A stretch of 64,000 bases of DNA from Calliopsis andreniformis. Its lineage: Eukaryota > Arthropoda > Insecta > Hymenoptera > Andrenidae. Below, piece by piece: positions 27,621 to 42,300 of this stretch. The notes beneath the pieces were generated by a model. The model was not told where the DNA came from. It searched no databases and saw only the letters and a program-made list of their open reading frames with translations. The position numbers and the translations under genes are program-made. How positions within the stretch are numbered: position 1 is the first letter of the stretch; every line of letters begins with the position of its first letter. The stretch spans positions 1,674,001 through 1,738,000 of the forward strand of contig NW_027480467.1 in the NCBI RefSeq assembly GCF_051401765.1, given 5' to 3'.

Positions 27621-30600
27621 CAATACTCAGTCTTCATGCCTCAATCCTCAATCCTCAATCCTCAGTACTCAATCCTCAATCATCAATCCTCAATCTTCAA
27701 TACTCAATCCTCAATCCTCAATCCTCAATCCTCAATACTCAATCTTCAATCCTCAATCCTCAACCCTCAATCCTCAACCCTCAACCCTCATCCTCCATCC
27801 TCAAGCCTCAATCCTCAAACCTCAATCTTCAATCCTCAATACTCAATCTTCGATTCTCAACTCTCAATCCTCAATCCTCAATACCCAATCCTCAATCCTC
27901 AATCCGCAATCCTCAATTCTCAATCATCAGTCCTCGTTCCTCAAACCTCAATCCTCAACCCTCAGTCCTCATCCTCAATTCTAAATTCTCAATCCTCAAA
28001 CCTCAATCTTCAATCCTCAACATTCAATCCTCAATCTTCACCATCAGTCCTCAATCCTCAATCCTCAATCATCAATCCTCAGTCTTCGATAATCAATCAT
28101 CAATCATCAATCCTCAATCCTCAACCCTCAGCCCTCATCCTCAATCCTCAATCCTGAATCCTCAATCCTCAATCATCAATACTGAATCCTCAATCATCAA
28201 CCTTCAATCCTCAATACTCAATCTTCAATCCTCAATACTCAATCCTCAATATTCAACACGCAACCATCAACCATCAATTCTCAATACTCAACCATCAATC
28301 CTCAATTCTCAATACTCAATAGAATATACTGAATTCTCAGGATTCAATACTCAAACCTCAATCCACAGCCCTCAGCCATCATCCTCCATCCTCAATACTC
28401 AATCCTCAATCCTCAATCTTCAATCCTCAATAATCAACCTCCAATCCTAGATCCTCAATCCCGAATCCTCAATTCTTAATCCTCAATCTTCAATCCTCAA
28501 TCCACAGTCCTCGATCTTCAATCCTCAATGCTCAATCCTCAATCCTCAATCCTCAGTCCTCAATCGTCAATCATCAATCCACAATCTTCAGTACTCAATC
28601 CCCAGTCCTCAATCCTCAATCCTCAATCCTCAATCATCAATCCTCAATCTTCAATGCTCAATCGTCAATCCTCAATCCTCAATCCCCAATACTCAATCTT
28701 CAATCTTCAATCCTCAATCCTCAATCCTCAATCCTCAACCCTCAGCCCTGATCCTCGATCCTCAATCCTGAATCCTCAATCCTCAATCTTCAATCCTCAA
28801 TACTCAGTCTTCAATCATCAATCCTCAATACTCAATCCTCAATCCTCAATCCTCAATCATCAATCCTCAATCCTCAATCATCAACCTTCAATCCTCAATA
28901 CTCAATCTTCAACCCTCAATACTCAATTCTCAATATTCAACACACAACCATCAATCATCAATTCTCAATATTCAACCATCAATCCTCAATTCTCAATACT
29001 CAATATAATATCCCAAATTCTCATGATTCAACACTCAATCCACAATATTCATTAATCAAACCTCGATCCTCAAACATCAATTCTCAACACTCAATCCTCA
29101 ACACTCGGTCCTCTCCCTTCAATCCTCCATCCTCAATCCTCTATCCTGAAGCGTCAATCCTCAATCCTCAATCCTCAACCCTCAATCCTCAGTCCTCAAA
29201 CCTCAATACTCAATCTTCGATTCCCACTCCTCAATCCTCAATCCTCAATCCTCAATCTTCAATCCTCAATCCTCAATCCTCAATCCTCAATCCTCAATCC
29301 TCAATCCTCAATCATCAATCCTCAATCTTCAACACCCATTCATCAACCCTCAATCCTGAATCCTCAATCCTCAATCTTCGATCCTCAATCCTCAATCCTC
29401 AACCATCAATCCCCAATCTTCAACACTCAATCCTCAATCCTCAATCCTCAATCCTGAATCATCAATCCTCAATCTTCAATACTCAATCCTCAATCCTCAA
29501 TCCTCAATCCTCAATACTCAACCATCGATCCTCAATTCCCAATACTCAATAGAATATCCTGGATTCTCAGTATTGAATACTCAAACCTCAATCCTCAACC
29601 ATCAGCCCTCATCCTCCATCCTCAATCCTCAATCCTCAAACCTCAATCTTCAATCCTCAATGCTCAATCTTCGATCCTCAACCCTCAACACTCAATCCTC
29701 AATCCTCAATCCTCAGTCATGAATACTCAATCTTCAAAACTCAATCCTCAATCCTCAATCCTCAATCCTCAATCCTCAATCCTCAATCCTCATCCCTCAA
29801 ACCTCAATCCTCAACCCTCAGTCCTCATCCTCAATTCTCAATTCTCAATCCTCAATCCTCAATTCTCAATCTTCAATCCTCAATAATCAATCTCCAATCC
29901 TAGATCCTCAATCCCCAATCCTCAATCGTTAATCCTCAATCTTCAATCCTCAATCCCCAGTTCTTAATCCTCAATACTCAATCTTCAATCCTCAATCGTC
30001 AATTCTCAATCCTCAATACTCAATCCTCAATCGTCAATCCTCAATCCTCAAACCTCAATCTTCAATCCTCAATGCTCAATCTTCGATCCTCAACCCTCAA
30101 CACTCAATCCTCAATCCTCAATCCTCAGTCATGAATACTCAATCCTCAATCCTCAATCCTCAATACTCAACCATCAATCCTCAATTCCCAATACTCAATA
30201 GAATATCCTGGATTCTCAGTATTCAATACTCAAACCTCAATCCTCAACCATCAGCCCTCATCCTCCATCCTCAATCCTCAATCCTCAAACCTCAATCTTC
30301 AATCCTCAATACTCAATCTTCGATCCTCAATCCGCAACACTCAATCCTCAATCCACAATCCTCAGTCATGAATACTCAATCTTCAATACTCAATCCTCAA
30401 CCCTCAATCCTCAATCCTCAATCCTCAATCCTCATTCCTCAAACCTCAATCCTCAACACTCAGGCCACATCCTCAATTCTCAATTCTCAATCCTCAATCC
30501 TCAATACTCAGTCTTCAATCCTCAATCCTCAATCCTCAATCCTCAGTACTCAATCCTCAATCATCAATCCTCAATCTTCAATACTCAATCCTCAATCCTC

Positions 30601-33004
30601 AATCCTCAATCCTCAATACTCAATCTTCAATCCTCAATCCTCAACCCTCAATCCTCAACCCTCAACCCTCATCCTCCATCCTCAAGCCTCAATCCTCAAA
30701 CCTCAATCTTCAATCCTCAATACTCAATCTTCGATTCTCAACTCTCAATCCTCAATCCTCAATACCCAATCCTCAATCCTCAATCCGCAATCCTCAATTC
30801 TCAATCATCAGTCCTCGTTCCTCAAACCTCAATCCTCAACCCTCAGTCCTCATCCTCAATTCTAAATTCTCAATCCTCAAACCTCAATCTTCAATCCTCA
30901 ACATTCAATCCTCAATCTTCACCATCAGTCCTCAATCCTCAATCCTCAATCATCAATCCTCAGTCTTCGATAATCAATCATCAATCATCAATCCTCAATC
31001 CTCAACCCTCAGCCCTCATCCTCAATCCTCAATCCTGAATCCTCAATCCTCAATCATCAATACTGAATCCTCAATCATCAACCTTCAATCCTCAATACTC
31101 AATCTTCAATCCTCAATACTCAATCCTCAATATTCAACACGCAACCATCAACCATCAATTCTCAATACTCAACCATCAATCCTCAATTCTCAATACTCAA
31201 TAGAATATACTGAATTCTCAGGATTCAATACTCAAACCTCAATCCACAGCCCTAAGCCATCATCCTCCATCCTCAATACTCAATCCTCAATCCTCAATCT
31301 TCAATCCTCAATAATCAACCTCCAATCCTAGATCCTCAATCCCGAATCCTCAATTCTTAATCCTCAATCTTCAATCCTCAATCCACAGTCCTCGATCTTC
31401 AATCCTCAATGCTCAATCCTCAATCCTCAATCCTCAGTCCTCAATCGTCAATCATCAATCCACAATCTTCAGTACTCAATCCCCTGTCCTCAATCCTCAA
31501 TCCTCAATCCTCAATCATCAATCCTCAATCTTCAATGCTCAATCGTCAATCCTCAATCCTCAATCCCCAATACTCAATCTTCAATCTTCAATCCTCAATC
31601 CTCAATCCTCAATCCTCAACCCTCAGCCCTGATCCTCGATCCTCAATCCTGAATCCTCAATCCTCAATCTTCAATCCTCAATACTCAGTCTTCAATCATC
31701 AATCCTCAATACTCAATCCTCAATCCTCAATCCTCAATCATCAATCCTCAATCCTCAATCATCAACCTTCAATCCTCAATACTCAATCTTCAACCCTCAA
31801 TACTCAATTCTCAATATTCAACACACAACCATCAATCATCAATTCTCAATATTCAACCATCAATCCTCAATTCTCAATACTCAATATAATATCCCAAATT
31901 CTCATGATTCAACACTCAATCCACAATATTCATTAATCAAACCTCGATCCTCAAACATCAATTCTCAACACTCAATCCTCAACACTCGGTCCTCTCCCTT
32001 CAATCCTCCATCCTCAATCCTCTATCCTGAAGCGTCAATCCTCAATCCTCAATCCTCAACCCTCAATCCTCAGTCCTCAAACCTCAATACTCAATCTTCG
32101 ATTCCCACTCCTCAATCCTCAATCCCCAATCCTCAATCTTCAATCCTCAATCCTCAATCCTCAATCCTCAATCCTCAATCCTCAATCATCAATCCTCAAT
32201 CTTCAACACCCATTCATCAACCCTCAATCCTCAATCCTCAATCCTCAATCTTCGATCCTCAATCCTCAATCCTCAACCATCAATCCCCAATCTTCAACAC
32301 TCAATCCTCAATCCTCAATCCTCAATCCTGAATCATCAATCCTCAATCTTCAATACTCAATCCTCAATCCTCAATCCTCAATCCTCAATACTCAACCATC
32401 GATCCTCAATTCCCAATACTCAATAGAATATCCTGGATTCTCAGTATTGAATACTCAAACCTCAATCCTCAACCATCAGCCCTCATCCTCCATCCTCAAT
32501 CCTCAATCCTCAAACCTCAATCTTCAATCCTCAATGCTCAATCTTCGATCCTCAACCCTCAACACTCAATCCTCAATCCTCAATCCTCAGTCATGAATAC
32601 TCAATCTTCAAAACTCAATCCTCAATCCTCAATCCTCAATCCTCAATCCTCAATCCTCAATCCTCATCCCTCAAACCTCAACCCTCAACCCTCAGTCCTC
32701 ATCCTCAATTCTCAATTCTCAATCCTCAATCCTCAATTCTCAATCTTCAATCCTCAATAATCAATCTCCAATCCTAGATCCTCAATCCCCAATCCTCAAT
32801 CGTTAATCCTCAATCTTCAATCCTCAATCCCCAGTTCTTAATCCTCAATACTCAATCTTCAATCCTCAATCGTCAATTCTCAATCCTCAATACTCAATCC
32901 TCAATCGTCAATCCTCAATCCTCAAACCTCAATCTTCAATCCTCAATGCTCAATCTTCGATCCTCAACCCTCAACACTCAATCCTCAATCCTCAATCCTC
33001 AGTC
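27621..33004 (+). repeat. 2.9 kb inner tandem pair in X2
   Basis: 27621-30501 and 30502-33004 are direct copies at offset 2881 (Eb 28322/31203, L5 29006/31887). The pair corresponds to the pair in X1 at offset 12229, so the 2.9 kb duplication existed before the 12.3 kb duplication. Confidence 0.75.
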
Positions 33005-33082
33005 ATGAATACTCAATCCTCAATCCTCAATCCTCAGTCATGAATACTCAATCCTCAATCCTCAATCCTCAATACTCAATAG
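33005..33082 (+). repeat. 35 bp duplication with 28 bp loss at the X2 end
   Basis: atgaatactcaatcctc starts at 33005 and again at 33040 (five heptads apart). The second copy runs straight into the G anchor at 33082 without the ccatcaatcctcaattccc stretch present at 20938-20956, a loss of four heptads. Net change is one heptad: G to G is 656 bp here against 649 bp elsewhere. Confidence 0.75.
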
Positions 33083-34074
33083 AATATCCTGGATTCTCAG
33101 TATTCAATACTCAAACCTCAATCCTCAACCATCAGCCCTCATCCTCCATCCTCAATCCTCAATCCTCAAACCTCAATCTTCAATCCTCAATACTCAATCT
33201 TCGATCCTCAATCCGCAACACTCAATCCTCAATCCACAATCCTCAGTCATGAATACTCAATCTTCAATACTCAATCCTCAACCCTCAATCCTCAATCCTC
33301 AATCCTCAATCCTCATTCCTCAAACCTCAATCCTCAACACTCAGGACACATCCTCAATTCTCAATTCTCAATCCTCAATCCTCAATTCTCAATCTTGAAT
33401 CCTCAGTAATCAATCTCCAATCCTAGATCCTCAATCGCCAATCCTCAATCGTTAATCCTCAATCTTCAATCCTCAATCCCCAGTCCTCAATCCTCAATAC
33501 TCAATCTTCAATCCTCAATCCTCAATTCTCAATCCTCAATACTCAATCCTCAATCGTCAATCCTCAATCCCCAATCCTGAATCTTCATTCCTCAATCCTC
33601 AATCCTCAATCCTCAATCCTCAATCTTCAATCCTCAATACTCAATCTTCAATCCTCAATCCTCATTCCCCAATCCTCAATCCTCAATCCTCAATCCTCAA
33701 TCCTCAATCTTCAATCCTCAACCGTCAGTCCTCGGCCTCAATCCTCAAACCTCAATCCTCAATCCTCAATATTCAATCATCAATACTCAATCTTCAATCC
33801 TCAATTCTCAATCCTCAATCCTCAATCCTCAATCCTCAATATTCAACACACAACCATCAGCCATCAATTCTCAATACTCAACCATCAATCCTCAATTCTT
33901 AGTACTCAATAGAATATCCTGAATTCTCATGATTCAATACTCAATCCACAATATTCAATAATCAAATCCCGATCATCAAACATCAATTCTCAACACTCAA
34001 TCCTCAACACTCGGTCCTCTCTCTTCAATCCTCCAACGTCAATCCTCTATCCTCAAGCGTCAATCCTCAATCCT
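33083..34074 (+). repeat. G-L3 linker block
   Basis: From about 33.35 kb the sequence leaves the X unit and carries the markers ctcaatcttgaatcctcag and ctcaatcgccaatcc, then L3 at 33912. The same block precedes Ea at 45.0-46.0 and 51.0-52.0 kb (offsets 11948-11955 and about 17926). It ends in the Ea phrase at 34075. Confidence 0.75.
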
Positions 34075-36660
34075 CAATACTCAACCATCAATCCTAAATT
34101 CTCAATACTCAATAGAATATACTGAATTCTCAGGATTCAATACTCAAACCTCAATCCTCAGCCCTCAGCCCTCATCCTCCGTCCTCAATCCTCAATCCTC
34201 AATCCTCAATTTTCAATCCTCAATGCTCAATCCTCAATCCTCAATCCTCAGTCATCAGTCCTCAATCATCAATCCTCAAACCTCAATCCTCAACCATCAG
34301 TCCTCGTCCTCAATCCTCAACCCTCAATCCTCAATCCTCAATCTTCAATCATCAATACTCAATCTTCAATCCTCAATCCTCAATCCTCAATCCTAAAATC
34401 CTCAATCCTCAATATTCAACACACAACCCTCAACCATCAATCCTCAATACTCAACCATCAATACTCAATTTTCAATACTCACTAGAATATCCTGAATTCT
34501 CAGTTTTCAATACTCAATCCTCAATCTTCAAACTTCATGTCTCCATCCACAAACATCAATCCTCATCACTCAACCCACAACACTCAGTCCTCAATCTTCA
34601 ATCCTCAATCCTCAATACTCAATCCTCAGTCCTCAGTCCTCAATCTTCAATACTCAATGCTCAATCCTAAAATCCTCAATCCTCAATCCTCAATCATTAA
34701 TCCTCAATCGTCAATACGCAATCCTCAATCCTCAATCCTCAATCCTCAATACTCAATCTTCAATACTCAATCGTCAATCCTCAGTCCTCAATTCTCAATC
34801 GTCACTCCTCGTTCCTCAATCCTCAACCCTTAGCCCTCATCCTCAATCCTCAATCCTGAATCCTCAATACTCAATCTTCAATCCTCAATACTCAGTCTTC
34901 AATCCTCAATCCTCAATCCTCAATCCTCAGTCCTCAATCCACAATAATCAATCCTCAATCTTCAATACTCATTCCTCAATCCTCAATCCTCAATCCTCAA
35001 TACTCAATCTTCAATCCTCAACACTCAAACCTCAATCTTCAATCCTCAATACTCAATCCTCAATCCTCAATACTCAACCATCAATCCTCAATTCTCAATA
35101 CTCAATAGAATATCCTGAATTCTCAGTATTCAATACTCAAACCTCAATCCTCAACCCTCAGCCCTCATCCTCCACCCTCAATCCTCAATCCACAACCCTC
35201 AATCCTCTATCCTCAGTCCTCAGTCCTCAAAATGCAATCCTCAACCCTCAGCCATCATCCTCAATCCTCAATCCTCGTTCCTCAATCCTCAATCCTCAAT
35301 CCTCAATCCTCAATAGTCAATCTCCAATCCTAGATCCTCAATCCCCAATCCTCAATCCTTAATCCTCAATCTTCAATCCTCAATCCTCAATCCTCAATCT
35401 TCAATACTCAATCCACAATCCTCAATCCTCAATCCTCAATACTCAATCTTCAATCCTCAATCCGCAATACTCAAGCCTCAACCCTCAGCCCTCATCCTCA
35501 ATCCTCAATCCTGAATCCTCAATCCTCAATCTTCAATCCTCAATACTCAGTCTTCAATCCTAAAATCCTCAATCCTCAATCCTCAGTCCTCAATCCACAA
35601 TCATCAATCCTCAATCATCAATACTCATTCCTCAATCCTCACTCCTCAATCCTCAATCCTCAATCCTCAATCCTCAATCCTCATTCCCCAATCCTCAATC
35701 CTCAATCCTCAATCCTTAATCTTCAATCCTCAACCGTCAGTCCTCGGCCTCAATCCTCAAACCTCAATCCTCAATCCTCAATCTTCAATCATCAATACTC
35801 AATCTTCAATCCTCAATTCTCAATCCTCAATCCTCAATCCTCAATCCTCAATATTCACCACACAACCATCAGCCATCAATTCTCAATACTCAACCATCAA
35901 TCCTCAATTCTTAGTACTCAATAGAATATCCTGAATTCTCATGATTCAATACTCAATCCACAATATTCAATAATCAAATCCCGATCATCAAACATCAATT
36001 CTCAACACTCAACCCTCAACACTCGGTCCTCTTTCTTCAATCCTCCAACCTCAATCCTCTATCCTCAAGCGTCAATCCTCAATCCTCAATCCTCAACCCT
36101 CAATCCTCAGTCCTCAAACCTCAATTCCGAATCCTCAATCCTGAATGCTCAATCTTCATTCCTCAGTCCGCAAAAATCAATTGTCAATCCTCAATCCTCA
36201 ACAGAATATCCTCAATTGACAGTTTTCAATACTCAATCCCCAATCTTCAATCTTCAAATCTCAATTCACAGACATCAGTTCTCATCACTCAACCCTCAAC
36301 ACTCAGTCCTGAATCTTCAATGCTCAATCCTCAATCCTCAATCTTCTATCCTCCATACTCAATCTTCAGTCCTCAATCCTCAATCATCAATCATCAATCC
36401 TCAATCCTCAATCCTCAATCCTCAATCCTCCATCCTCATTCCTCAAACCTCAATCCTCAACCCTCATTCCTCATCCTCAATTCTGAATTCTCAATTCTCA
36501 ATCCTCAATCCTCAATCCTCAATCTTCAATCCTCAATAATCAATCTCCTATCCTAGATCCTCAATCCCCAATACTCTGTCCTTAATCCTCAATATTCAAT
36601 CCTCTATCCCCAGTCCACAATCTTCAATCCCCAAAGCTCAATAATCAATCCTCAATCCTC
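34075..36660 (+). repeat. Ea-L1-M-L3-L2 block (subtype S3)
   Basis: Anchors are Ea 34115, L1 34485, M 35108, L3 35924 and L2 36204. It matches 46023 to about 48610 at offset 11948-11949. Subtype S3 is shown by caaaatgcaatcc near 35230, shared only with the 46.4 kb unit. Right of 36.66 kb the expected continuation towards Eb is replaced. Confidence 0.75.
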
Positions 36661-37335
36661 AGTCCTCAATCCTCAACCATCAATCCCCAATCTTCAACAC
36701 TCAATCCTCAATCCTCAATCCTCAATCCTCAATCCTCAATCCTCAATCTTCAATACTCAATCCACAATCCTCAATCCTCAATCCTCAATACTCAATCTTC
36801 AATCCTCAATCCGCAATCCTCAATCCTCAACCCTCAGCCCTCATCCTCAATCCTCAATCCTGAATCCTCAATCCTCAATCTTCAATCCTCAATACTCAGT
36901 CTTCAATCCTCAATCCTCAATCCTCAATCCTCAGTCCTCAATCCACAATCATCAATCCTCAATCTTCAATACTCATTCCTCAATCCTCAATCCTCAATCC
37001 TCAATACTCAATAGTCAATCCTCAATCCTCAATCCTCAATCCTCAACCCTCAATCCTCAGTCCTCAAACCTCAATACTCAATCTTCGATTCCCACTCCTC
37101 AATCCTCAATCTCCAATCCTCAATCTTCAATCCTCAATCCTCAATCCTCAATCCTCAATCCTCAATCCTCAATCCTCAATCATCAATCCTCAATCTTCAA
37201 CACTCATTCATCAACCCACAATCCACAATCTTCAATCCTCAATCCTCAATCTTCGATCCTCAATCCTCAATCCTCAATCATCAATCCTCAATCTTCAACA
37301 CTCAATCCTCAATCGTCAATCCTCAATCCTGAATC
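36661..37335 (+). repeat. Mosaic junction block
   Basis: Short pieces of several blocks abut here without an anchor: an L5-downstream phrase (ccatcaatccccaatcttc) at about 36.67 kb, S1-like sequence from about 36.73 kb (compare 1335-1590), then sequence matching 9.2-9.56 kb. At about 37.34 kb it jumps into the block related to 9.88 kb. This looks like several successive recombination joints. Confidence 0.6.
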
Positions 37336-40300
37336 ATCAATCCTCAATCATCAATCCTCAAACCTCAATCCTCAACCCTCAGTCCTCATCCTCAATTCTC
37401 AATTCTCAATCCTCAATCCTCAATTCTCAGTCTTCAGTCCTCAATAATCAATCTCCAATACTAGATCCTCAATCCCCAATCCTCAATCGTTAATCCTGAA
37501 TCTTCAATCCTCAATCCCCAGTCCTCAATCCTCAATACTCAATCTTCAATCCTGAATCCTCAATTCTCAATCCTCAATACTCAATCCTCAATCGTCAATC
37601 CTCAATCGTCAATCCTCAATCCCCAATCCTGAATCTTCACTCCTCAATCCTCAACCCTCAATCCTCAATCCTCTATCTTCAATCCTCAATACTCAATCTT
37701 CAATCCTCAATCCTCAATCCTCAATCCTCAATCCTCATTCCCCAATCCTCAATCCTCAATCCTCAATCCTCAATCTTCAATCCTCAACCGTCAGTCCTCG
37801 GCCTCAATCCTCAAACCTCAATCCTCAATCCTCAATCTTCAATCATCAATACTCAATCTTCAATCCTCAATTCTCAATCCTCAATCCTCAATCCTCAATC
37901 CTCAATATTCACCACACAACCATCAGCCATCAATTCTCAATACTCAACCATCAATCCTCAATTCTTAGTACTCAATAGAATATCCTGAATTCTCATGTTT
38001 CAATACTCAATCCACAATATTCAATAATCAAATCCCGATCATCAAACATCAATTCTCAACACTCAATCCTCAACACTCGGTCCTCTCTCTTCAATCCTCC
38101 AACCCCAATCCTCTATCCTCAAGCGTCAATCCTCAATCCTCAATCCTCAACCCTCAATCCTCAGTCCTCAAACCTCAATTCCGAATCCTCAATCCTGAAT
38201 GCTCAATCTTCATTCCTCAGTCCGCAACAATCAATTGTCAATCCTCAATCCTCAACAGAATATCCTCAATTGACAGTTTTCAATACTCAATCCCCAATCT
38301 TCAATCTTCAAATCTCAATTCACAGACATCAGTTCTCATCACTCAACCCTCAACACTCAGTCCTGAATCTTCAATGCTCAATCCTCAATCCTCAATCTTC
38401 TATCCTCCATACTCAATCTTCAGTCCTCAATCCTCAATCATCAATCATCAATCATCAATCCTCAATCCTCAATCCTCAATCCTCAATCCTCCATCCTCAT
38501 TCCTCAAACCTCAATCCTCAACCCTCATTCCTCATCCTCAATTCTGAATTCTCAATTCTCAATCCTCAATCCTCAATCCTCAATCTTCAATCCTCAATAA
38601 TCAATCTCCTATCCTAGATCCTCAATCCCCAATACTCTATCCTTAATCCTCAATATTCAATCCTCTATCCCCAGTCCACAATCTTCAATCCCCAAAGCTC
38701 AATAATCAATCCTCAATCCTCAGTCCTCAATCGTCAATCATCAATCCACAATCTTCAATGCTCAATCCTCAATCCTCAATCCTCAATCCTCAATCCTCAA
38801 TCATCAATCCTCAATCTTCAATACTCAATCCTCAATCCTCAATCCTCAATCCTCCATCCTCAATTCTCAATCCTCAATCCTCTGTCCTCAGTCCTCAAAA
38901 CTCAACACTCAACCCTCAGCCCTCATCCTCAATCCTCAATCCTGAATCCTCAATCCTCAATCTTCAATCCTCAATACTCAGTCTTCAATCCTCAATCCTC
39001 AATCCTCAATCCTCAGTACTCAATCCTCAATCATCAATCCTCAATCTTCAATACTCAATCCTCAATCCTCAATCCGCAATCCTCAATACTCAATCTTCAA
39101 TCCTCAATCCTCAACCCTCAATCCTCAACCCTCAACCCTCATCCTCCATCCTCAATCCTCAATCCTCAAACCTCAATCTTCAATCCTCAATACTCAATCT
39201 TCGATTCTCAACTCTCAATCCTCAATCCTCAATACCCAATCCTCAATCCTCAATCCGCAATCCTCAATTCTCAATCATCAGACCTCGTTCCTCAAACCTC
39301 AATCCTCAACCCTCAGTCCTCATCCTCAATTCTAAATTCTCAATCCTCAAACCTCAATCTTCAATCCTCAACATTCAATCCTCAATCTTCACCATCAGTC
39401 CTCAATCCTCAGTCCTCAATCATCAATCCTCAGTCTTCGATAATCAATCATCAATCATCAATCCTCAATCCTCAACCCTCAGCCCTCATCCTCAATCCTC
39501 AATCCTGAATCCTCAATCCTCAATCATCAATACTCAATCCTCAATCATCAACCTTCAATCCTCAATCCTCAATCCTCAATCCTCAATCATCAATCCTCAA
39601 TCTTCAACACTCATTCATCAACCCACAATCCACAATCTTCAATCCTCAATCCTCAATCTTCGATCCTCAATCCTCAATCCTCAATCATCAATCCTCAATC
39701 TTCTACACTCAATCCTCAATCGTCAATCCTCAATCCTGAATCATCAATCCTCAATCTTCAATACTCAATCCTCAATCCTCAATCCTCAATCCTCAATACT
39801 CAACCATCGATACTCAATTCCCAATACTCAATAGAATATCCTGGATTCTCAGTATTCAATACTCAAACCTCAAACCTCAACCATCAGCCCTCATCCTCCA
39901 TCCTCAATCCTCAATCCTCAAACCTCAATCTCCAATCCTCAATACTCAATCTTCGATCCTCAATCCTCAACACTCAATCCTCAATCCTCAATCCTCAGTC
40001 ATGAATACTCAATCTTCAATACTCAATCCTCAATCCTCAATCCTCAATCCTCAATCCTCAATCCTCAATCATCAATCCTCAAACCTCAATCCTCAACCCT
40101 CAGTCCTCATCCTCAATTCTCAATTCTCAATCCTCAATCCTCAATTCTCAGTCTTCAGTCCTCAATAATCAATCTCCAATACTAGATCCTCAATCCCCAA
40201 TCCTCAATCGTTAATCCTCAATCTTCAATCCTCAATCCCCAGTCCTCAATCCTCAATACTCAATCTTCAATCCTGAATCCTCAATTCTCAATCCTCAATA

Positions 40301-42300
40301 CTCAATCCTGAATCGTCAATCCTCAATCGTCAATCCTCAATCCCCAATCCTGAATCTTCAATCCCCAATCCTCAACCCTCAATCCTCAATCCTCTATCTT
40401 CAATCCTCAATACTCAATCTTCAATACTCAATCCTCAATCCTCAATCCTAAAATCCTCCATCCTCAATATTCAACACACAACCCTCAACCATCAATCCTC
40501 AATACTCAACCATCAATACTCAATTTTCAATACTCACTAGAATATCCTGAATTCTCAGTTTTCAATACTCAATCCTCAATCTTCAAACTTCATGTCTCCA
40601 TCCACAAACATCAATCCTCATCACTCAACCCACAACACTCAGTCCTCAATCTTCAATCCTCAATCCTCAATACTCAATCCTCAGTCCTCAGTCCTCAATC
40701 TTCAATACTCAATGCTCAATCCTAAAATCCTCAATCCTCAACCCTCAATCATTAATCCTCAATCGTCAATACTCAATCCTCAATCCTCAATCCTCAATCC
40801 TCAATACTCAATCTTCAATACTCAATCGTCAATCCTCAGTCCTCAATTCTCAATCGTCAATCCTCGTTCCTCAATCCTCAACCCTTAGCCCTCGTCCTCA
40901 ATCCTCAATCCTGAATCCTCAATACTCAATCTTCAATCCTCAATACTCAGTCTTCAATCCTCAATCCTCAATCCTCAATCCTCAGTCCTCAATCCACAAT
41001 CATCAATCCTCAATCTTCAATACTCATTCCTCAATCCTCAATCCTCAATCCTCAATACTCGATCTTCAATCCTCAACACTCAAACCTCAATCTTCAATCC
41101 TCAATACTCAATCCTCAATCCTCAATACTCAACCATCAATCCTCAATTCTCAATACTCAATAGAATATCCTGAATTCTCAGTATTCAATACTCAAACCTC
41201 AATCCTCAACCCTCAGCCCTCATCCTCCACCCTCAATCCTCAATCCTCAACCCTCAATCCTCAATCCTCAGTCCTCAGTCCTCAAACTGCAATCCTCAAC
41301 CCTCAGCCATCATCCTCAATCCTCAATCCTCGTTCCTCAATCCTCAATCCTCAATCCTCAATCCTCAATAGTCAATCTCCAATCCTAGATCCTCAATCCC
41401 CAATCCTCAATCCTTAATCCTCAATCTTCAATCCTCAATCCTCAATCCTCAATCTTCAATACTCAATCCACAATCCTCAATCCTCAATCCTCAATACTCA
41501 ATCTTCAATCCTCAATCCGCAATACTCAAGCCTCAACCCTCAGCTCTCATCCTCAATCCTCAATCCTGAATCCTCAATCCTCAATCTTCAATCCTCAATA
41601 CTCAGTCTTCAATCCTAAAATCCTCAATCCTCAATCCTCAGTCCTCAATCCACAATCATCAATCCTCAATCTTCAATACTCATTCCTCAATCCTCACTCC
41701 TCAATCCTCAATCCTCAATCCTCAATCCTCAATCCTCATTCCCCAATCCTCAATCCTCAATCCTCAATCCTCAATCTTCAATCCTCAACCGTCAGTCCTC
41801 GGCCTCAATCCTCAAACCTCAATCCTCAATCCTCAATCTTCAATCATCAATACTCAATCTTCAATCCTCAATTCTCAATCCTCAATCCTCAATCCTCAAT
41901 CCTCAATATTCACCACACAACCATCAGCCATCAATTCTCAATACTCAACCATCAATCCTCAATTCTTAGTACTCAATAGAATATCCTGAATTCTCATGAT
42001 TCAATACTCAATCCACAATATTCAATAATCAAATCCCGATCATCAAACACCAATTCTCAACACTCAACCCTCAACACTCGGTCCTCTCTCTTCAATCCTC
42101 CAACCTCAATCCTCTATCCTCAAGCGTCAATCCTCAATCCTCAATCCTCAACCCTCAATCCTCAGTCCTCAAACCTCAATTCCGAATCCTCAATCCTGAA
42201 TGCTCAATCTTCATTCCTCAGTCCGCAACAATCAATTGTCAATCCTCAATCCTCAACAGAATATCCTCAATTGACAGTTTTCAATACTCAATCCCCAATC
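37336..42300 (+). repeat. Third, partial copy of the 12.3 kb unit
   Basis: Matches about 9.88-14.7 kb in X1 at offset 27455 (L3 37978, L2 38258), 27448 after one heptad change, and 27574 from about 39.87 kb (L1 40540, M 41163, L3 41979, L2 42259). It shares the catgtttc L3 variant with X1 and X2. Unlike them it retains the G anchor at 39834 and an extra 28 bp near 39.66 kb. Confidence 0.75.

Larger units (their letters stand above)
20895..33039 (+). repeat. 12.3 kb tandem higher-order unit, copy X2
   Basis: Anchor order repeats X1: G 20965, G 21963, L3 22828, L2 23108, L1 25271, M 25894, L3 26634, L2 26914, Eb 28322, L5 29006, G 29552, G 30201, Eb 31203, L5 31887, G 32426. Differences from X1 are a 42 bp tandem duplication at 26371, loss of about 118 bp near 26525, absence of the 119 bp duplication and a 35 bp duplication at its end. 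A third copy starts at 33040 but leaves the X sequence after about 320 bp. Confidence 0.85.
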
